Positions 58,912 to 64,000 of a stretch of DNA of 64,000 nt are shown one piece after another (position 1 is the stretch's first letter; each line of letters opens with the position of its first letter). Below the pieces are notes generated by a model. It searched no databases. It was not told the origin of the DNA and saw only the letters and a program-made list of their open reading frames with translations. The position numbers and the translations under genes are program-made. Source of the stretch: Davidsoniella eucalypti (Eukaryota > Ascomycota > Sordariomycetes > Microascales > Ceratocystidaceae); contig RMBW01000038.1 of NCBI GenBank assembly GCA_004009845.1, positions 62,001 to 126,000 of the forward strand, written 5' to 3'.

Positions 58912-61656
58912 CTACCGCTTGTTGGCCGTGTTCATGTCAACAGGACGCGGGACCTCGCCGTCGGGCATCATCAGCGTCAGCTTGGGCTCCTCGGGGGCCT
59001 GCGGCTTCTCGCCGGTCTTCTCGGCCCGATGCTGGGCACGACGGACACGGCCAGTCTGCTGCTGGACCCAAGAAGAGATGGTTCTGAAGCGCTGAGGCGA
59101 GCTATCCTCGGTAGTGTTTGTGAAGACAGTATCACGCTGGCCGACTACAGGGCGCGACCAAGACTCGCGCATAGCAACGGGCGGCGGCGTCTTAGGCGGC
59201 ATACTCGAGGATGAGAGCGCAGAAGAGCGGCCGGGCTGCGACGGAGTCAGGAGCTGGGAGTGGGTTCCGCGGTTGGTAGAGTTGCGCGCAAAGATGCTGT
59301 TGCCACGTGACTGGCCGCGGGGAAGCGACGGCGTCTCGGTGTCACCGAAGCCAGACGAGATGGAAGACAGCTCGCTGAAGCGGTAAATGTTGCCGGCCTC
59401 ATCGGTGGTCGGCAGAAGCTGGCCATCGGGCGCCCAGCGGGGCGGCGAGATCAGAGTGTCGTCACCGCCGTAGTCAGCGTTAGCCGAGCGGAAGCTGGAC
59501 GAGTAGGTCAGGTCGGTGCTATATGGCTGAGTCAGAGTGGCGGAGACACCGCCAACGGGCGAGCTAGAAGTGGTGGCGGTGGAGAGCATAGAGACGTCGG
59601 CTGGTTCTTCCTCGGTCGTAGGCATCGACTGGAGAGGCGTGCCAATGTTGCTCGGCACTGACGAAGTCCAGCTGAAACCCGAGGCGTAACTTGGGGCTGC
59701 GGCTGCGGCTGCGGTTGCGTTCGTCACCGGCGGCAGAAGCAGCTGCGAGTTCGACGTCGCGCTGATAGGAGTTTCCATGACGGGCGAGCTAGCCGCGTTG
59801 CCCAAGGACGGCGCCGCAGCGACATCGCTGTAGATTGCCGGCAGCACGGGGGCGCTCTCGCTGATAGTAGGCGTGTCCATCACAGACGGGGCCATGTCGC
59901 GCTTCTCGTCGGCAACGCTCATCCACTGCTGCGTCGGTGGCTGGGCCTGCTGGGTAAAGCTCATGCTGCGCGAAGGTGGCAATGACCTGCTGGCCGAGCC
60001 AGCCTCGAGGTTTTGCCACGCCGTCTGGCGCGGCCACTTGCTGCGTAGGAACGGAATCTTGTCGGCCAGTCGGTCGAGCAGGCTGGGGCTGTTGGTGTGA
60101 GGGACGATGGATGAGGCTGAGCTTCTGGTCAGCGATCTGGGCCGCGAACCACCCAAGTTGAAGAAGCGGCGCACGGCAGACTTTTCGTCCTCGTCGCCGT
60201 CCATCGAGTCGGCAGCGCGCATCTTGCGGTTGCGCTGCATGCGCATAAGGAACCATACGGTGCCACAGATAAAGGCAAAGGACGCTGTAATGTCACGATA
60301 GCATGTTAGTCAAACGGGGCGTCTTATATCTTTCCAGGGTGAAACCTACCAATAGAAGCCACGCTAATAGCCACATGCTCGGCAGTCTCGCTGGAGATGG
60401 TCGAGGCTGAGCCGCTGATGGAAGACTGCTTGGCGCCTTCAAGGCCGGTGCGTCCCGGCATGTTCATGCCTTGGCCGGAGTCCGAGTCCGAGTCGGAGTT
60501 GGAGTCGGAGTTGGAATCGCTGTTGCTTATGTGGCCGGTATGTAGCGGGCTAGTCGATGTGGTCGTGGTGGCGTTGGGGTTAAGAAGAGTAGATGAGATG
60601 ACGATAGAGTCAGAGAGAGACTGAGTGTCAGTTGGGTTAGCTTTGGTTCACGACTGTACATGTTCGTATATGGCTTACAGATTCTACTGCCGGGGCAGCA
60701 ACTACAAGAGCCGAAGTCTGTGCGGATGAGGGTAGTGGCGAAGATGTCGTCGCCAATGATGACGGGGCGTCGATAGGCACCGTCGAAATAGCCGGAGCCG
60801 AAGAAGTCGGCGCAGGCAGCGCGGGATTCAGAACGACACCGCCGGCAGTCGTTGTAGGAGTAGGCACAGAGCTCGTCGTTGACGTTGAAGATGTTGGTGT
60901 AGGGGAAGACGTAGCCGGAGGCGAAGAAGACTCGGAGATACGTGTGCGGTCCTTGTTGACGATAGACGTTGAAGCCCTGTGCGACGTAGACGAAGTTGAG
61001 GTTGTCGTTCGTGGTGGAGGTGGTGGAGGTGGTGGAGGCGGAGGCGGTGGGGGCGGTGGAGGCGTAGAGGAAGCCGAAGTCGTCGTTGGCGGTGGAGACG
61101 TAGAGGAAGTCGAAGTCGTCGTTGGTAGCGGAGACGTAGAGGAAGTCGAAGTCTTCGATGGTAGCGGAGATGTAGAGGAAGTCGAAGTCTTCGTTGGCAG
61201 CGGAGACGTAGAGGAAGCCGAAGCCTTCGTTGGCAGCGGAGATGTAGAGGAAGCCGAAGTCGATGATGTCACGGTCGTGCTGGGAGCAGCAGAGGAGGAC
61301 GTCGTCACAGTCGGAGGCACTGATGAAACATCTTCTTCATGTAGGCACGAGGATACGCATGGCGACTTCTCTGGCTTCTCTGGCTTCTCATCGAGCTCGT
61401 GAGTGGACGAGTTCTCGCCACTAGGTGCTTCGCTGTCATCAAACTTGTGGAAGTGTCCCGAAGACGCTGATGGCCGCGGTGGCATGGTGCTGTTGCCGTA
61501 GAAGGCACCGAGTGTGCTGTTTCCCGAGGGCTGATAGCGCGCTAGAACTGTGGCCGGACGCTCGAGGTGATGTCTCGGAGTGTTGGCCCAGCGCTGCTTC
61601 CAGACGGCCCGGCGGGTAGTTCGCCGGGAAGCCAGAGGCTCGGGACCGGTAGCCAT
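58912..61656 (-). CDS. Mucin-like single-pass membrane protein with poly-proline and tandem repeats
   Basis: Minus-strand exons: 60679-61656, 60350-60620, 58912-60284; 873 aa. Introns of 58 and 65 nt have branches CTAAC and in-phase junctions. Residues 1-415 are Ser/Thr/Pro-rich, with a run of 17 prolines (61012-61062) and 12-residue repeats of the SSTSPLPTKTST type (61064-61243). Exon 2 adds a Ser-Asp repeat (SDSNSDSDSDSD). One transmembrane helix (about HVAISVASIASFAFICGTVWFLM) spans the exon 2/3 junction, followed by basic MRMQRNRKMR, so the C-terminal 440 residues are cytosolic. Architecture is that of cell-wall sensors or mucin-like proteins. No signal peptide is visible at the N-terminus (MATGPEPLASRRTTRR) and an in-frame TAG lies just upstream, so either a 5' exon is missed or the helix acts as a signal anchor. 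Confidence 0.82.
61012..61062 (-). repeat. 17-codon poly-proline run
   Basis: Seventeen consecutive CCN codons in the mucin-like gene, using mixed third bases (CCA, CCT, CCG, CCC). Confidence 0.95.
61064..61243 (-). repeat. 36-nt tandem repeat, five units
   Basis: Units begin at 61064, 61100, 61136, 61172 and 61208, each starting GTAGAGGAAG on the plus strand, with a partial sixth from 61244. All keep the reading frame (12 residues per unit). Confidence 0.9.
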
Positions 61657-64000
61657 GGTGTAGAACGAGATCGGGCGAGATCGCTAGCAACTAGTGACTA
61701 CAGGCGCCGATCGAGAGCGTCCAGGCTGTATGGGAGAAGAGAGAAAAAGAGTCTTATTTGGCGAGCAGGACCATGGCCTTTGTCGGAACGAGCAGCAGAT
61801 ATACGACGGTATTAAGATGGTAGGATAATATATAGTACAGTAGCGGATATTAGGGTACGAGATATTGCAACTGCGAGCTGGCGATACGAATAGAGAACGA
61901 CTGAGAGCGAGGCGGAGAGCGACGACGACGATGATCCAACGGCTGGTGGTTCGATTACACGGCAATGGCCTAAAGGACGATAACGGGCTTATAATGAGCG
62001 ACTTGGTTCGGCTGTTGTCGAAGATATACGGCAGATATTAAGATGGCGGCGGCTTGACAAAACAAAAAGAAAAACAAAACCAAACTATAGCAGCAATAAC
62101 AAAAACCAAAAATACTCAAAGAAGCGCCTCCAGAGGCTACGAAGCGAATAAGAAAAGAAAGAATAAAGACAGACAAAGTCGAGATGGTGGTGATGGGTTG
62201 GTTGATCGCGGACCTGCCTGGCAAAGCAACAGCAGAAAAGAAGGAAAAGGAAGAGAGGGAAAGAAGAGAAAGAAGCCTGGGCAGCACAAGACGAGACCGG
62301 CTGACGGCTATGAATATATAGAACGCAAGACTTTCTCCATTAGGGACAGTAGGGACAGGGACGGAAACGTCAAAGCACCGGCTGCAAGTGTGAGAGCTCA
62401 AAACTAAGCTTTACCAGCAGGGCACCGTAAAAGAAAGAAGCAAGCAAGAGGGCAGGGGTGCTGTCTTTGAGGTTGTTTCTCTTGCTGCTGATGCTGCTGA
62501 TGCTGCTGATACACACCCCTGCCCGGCCGACCTTCTCCGACTGCTTCTCTTCCTCTTTTTTCCCGTCTTTCTTCACGATGGGGGACCAGACACCACAGTG
62601 CAGAAGATGCGAGGACACGGAGGGGCTCGCCGGGCAGAGCTGGAGCATTCTGGTCTTCAGTATCCAGCATTTGCGATATCAGCACTACTTTGTAGACTAT
62701 CCCGCTGATATCTTCTAGTATGTATCTCACTCTGTGTAGCTTCTTTTACTCTCTGTCAACTCTCTGTCACTGCCGCCGTTTTCTGAGACTCTGGTGCGCC
62801 TCCTTCCACGCCCCTTGCTAGCCAAAGCCGGCCCATCTCCTGCGCTGTACTATGACACGATATGCCACTGGCCACTGCGTTACTGCTTCCTCTTGTCTTC
62901 TTTTATTGGCCGCTGAATCTTGCCAAGGCGTTTGCAGTCGCAGTACCAGCAGATCAACTGAGATCGGATTCTTCCAGCCCGTTCTCTTTCGCCTATTGTT
63001 CTATCTATCGTCTGCCTGTCTCCATCTGTCTGGCTGTCTGCCTGCCTGTCTGTGTGCACTGCACAGCAGTTCTTTATGCGGTTTTATTTTAAACCTCTTT
63101 TTTGGCCTGGCTTTGTATGCGCCTGTTGTTTTCCCTCTCGCGTCTGTTTTGGCCTTTTGATATCTCTCTATAATTACTTGGCAGATATAGGTATCATTAT
63201 ACCTGCGTTTCTTTCAGAGCCACTTCCAGCCAATAAAGCGTGGTATTGCTATTGCCCGTTCCAATCCTGCTCATGACTTACACGCCTATGTTGACCTTGC
63301 AGTACAGGCCTGCCCTACATCCTAACCCTAGCCCTCTAAACGAACTTGATTTTCGATCGCAAAGATGTCGCTCAACCAAACCCAAGAACACAATTGGAAA
63401 GGTAGTAGAAGGAAATAAAATCCCCGGTCAGTCCTTAGCTAAGTGTTGCCGTTTCTTGCCCGCTAGTCACTCGTCATGTATCCAGCATGCCGTCTTTCCT
63501 AATGGTCGACAATCTAGATAAACAAAGCCCCTTGTATCTACATACTCTTCCTCTCCGCATGTACTCTGTCTGCTCCATGGGAAAAAAAAACCGCCAAAAA
63601 ACGCCTGAGCTAAAGCCCCTTCCCTGGCTCTTGTCTCATGACGTTTCATCTTTGCCCAGAGACCACTCAATGCGCACGTTAACCAGAAACCGGAACCGAC
63701 AACTCTTTGGTCTTGGTTGTTTTCTTATTTTCTCTATTGTGTTTATCTTGTCAAGGCTTGGTTATGCTTCTGCAGATTTCTCGGTTTTCAAAATTAACAT
63801 CTGCATCCGGGCCGCAAACCCTTATTTGTGCCATATAACCCTATCGCACTTACACAAGTACATGTACAATTATCAAGACCACATCTTGACACCCTGACCA
63901 TTTTGTCTCAGGTCGCTAGCATGCCCTAGAATGTGCTGGTCTCAGGCCTTTGCTGCTCGTTGTTTTTGACTGTTGTATGATCTACCAGTTTCTAGGTTGT
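61657..64000. other. Intergenic to window end, no gene seen
   Basis: Upstream region of the mucin-like gene. A 9-nt GCTGCTGAT repeat lies at about 62483-62508. C/T-rich stretches at about 62880-63150 could be the leader of a plus-strand gene starting beyond the window. No frame with motifs. Confidence 0.5.

Noticed and set aside
60944..61402. 152-codon plus-strand ORF rich in Gly, Val and Glu
   Set aside because: Complement of the poly-proline and Ser/Thr repeats of the mucin-like gene; open only because of the repeats.
1..64000. CRISPR array, operon, 5S rRNA or secondary-metabolite cluster
   Set aside because: No regularly spaced repeats, no 5S or other rRNA match by eye, and no polyketide, peptide or terpene synthase among the genes.

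Overview
The window is nuclear DNA of a filamentous ascomycete (Pezizomycotina; class not resolvable from sequence alone). The evidence is short introns of about 58 to 141 nt with GTAAGT/GTACGT-type donors, CTAAC/CTAAT branch sites and (C/T)AG acceptors, pyrimidine-rich 5' leaders, a Zn2Cys6 regulator, a Ste50 adaptor with SAM and RA domains, a fungal histidine acid phosphatase and a Tad-like LINE relic. There are no operons. Gene models were built by hand-splicing reading frames; the phase agrees at every junction given.

Layout: 3-2381 is the 3' part of a PAS-domain kinase (+). 2704-2788 is a tRNA-Ala(CGC)-like gene (-). 3586-5702 is a GTPBP1/2-type GTPase (+). 9029-10837 is an unrecognised single-pass membrane protein (+). 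12563-13930 is a RanBP1/Yrb1 homologue (+). 16907-18680 is a TAF14-type YEATS protein (+). 22171-25693 is a Zn2Cys6 transcription factor (+), convergent with acetoacetyl-CoA synthetase at 26070-28357 (-). 31685-33712 is serine palmitoyltransferase subunit 2, LCB2 (+).

From 35238 to 38430 lies a head-to-head (inverted) pair of decayed LINE fragments associated with a dispersed repeat of about 70 to 100 bp; a third copy of that repeat is at 50298-50368. 42773-44423 is Ste50 (+). 45880-47980 is a decayed gene resembling the C-terminal part of a large fungal membrane-protein family. 48165-49184 is an HSL-type alpha/beta hydrolase (-) whose nucleophile serine is replaced by asparagine. 52635-54370 is a secreted histidine acid phosphatase (+) with PHO-type CACGTG sites upstream. 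54992-56593 (-) is a conserved coiled-coil protein of unknown role. 58912-61656 (-) is a mucin-like single-pass membrane protein with a 17-proline run and 36-nt tandem repeats. The rest is long, mostly low-complexity intergenic DNA.

The genes are mainly unlinked housekeeping functions: signalling (PAS kinase, Ste50), nuclear transport (RanBP1), chromatin and transcription (TAF14, Zn2Cys6) and lipid or ketone metabolism (LCB2, AACS). I see no biosynthetic cluster, CRISPR or defence island. The points most worth a second look are the nucleophile-lacking esterase, the in-frame coding-like exon inside the long first intron of TAF14, the inverted LINE pair with its flanking repeat family, the unknown membrane protein with an Atg8-binding-like motif, and the mismatched intron-containing tRNA.
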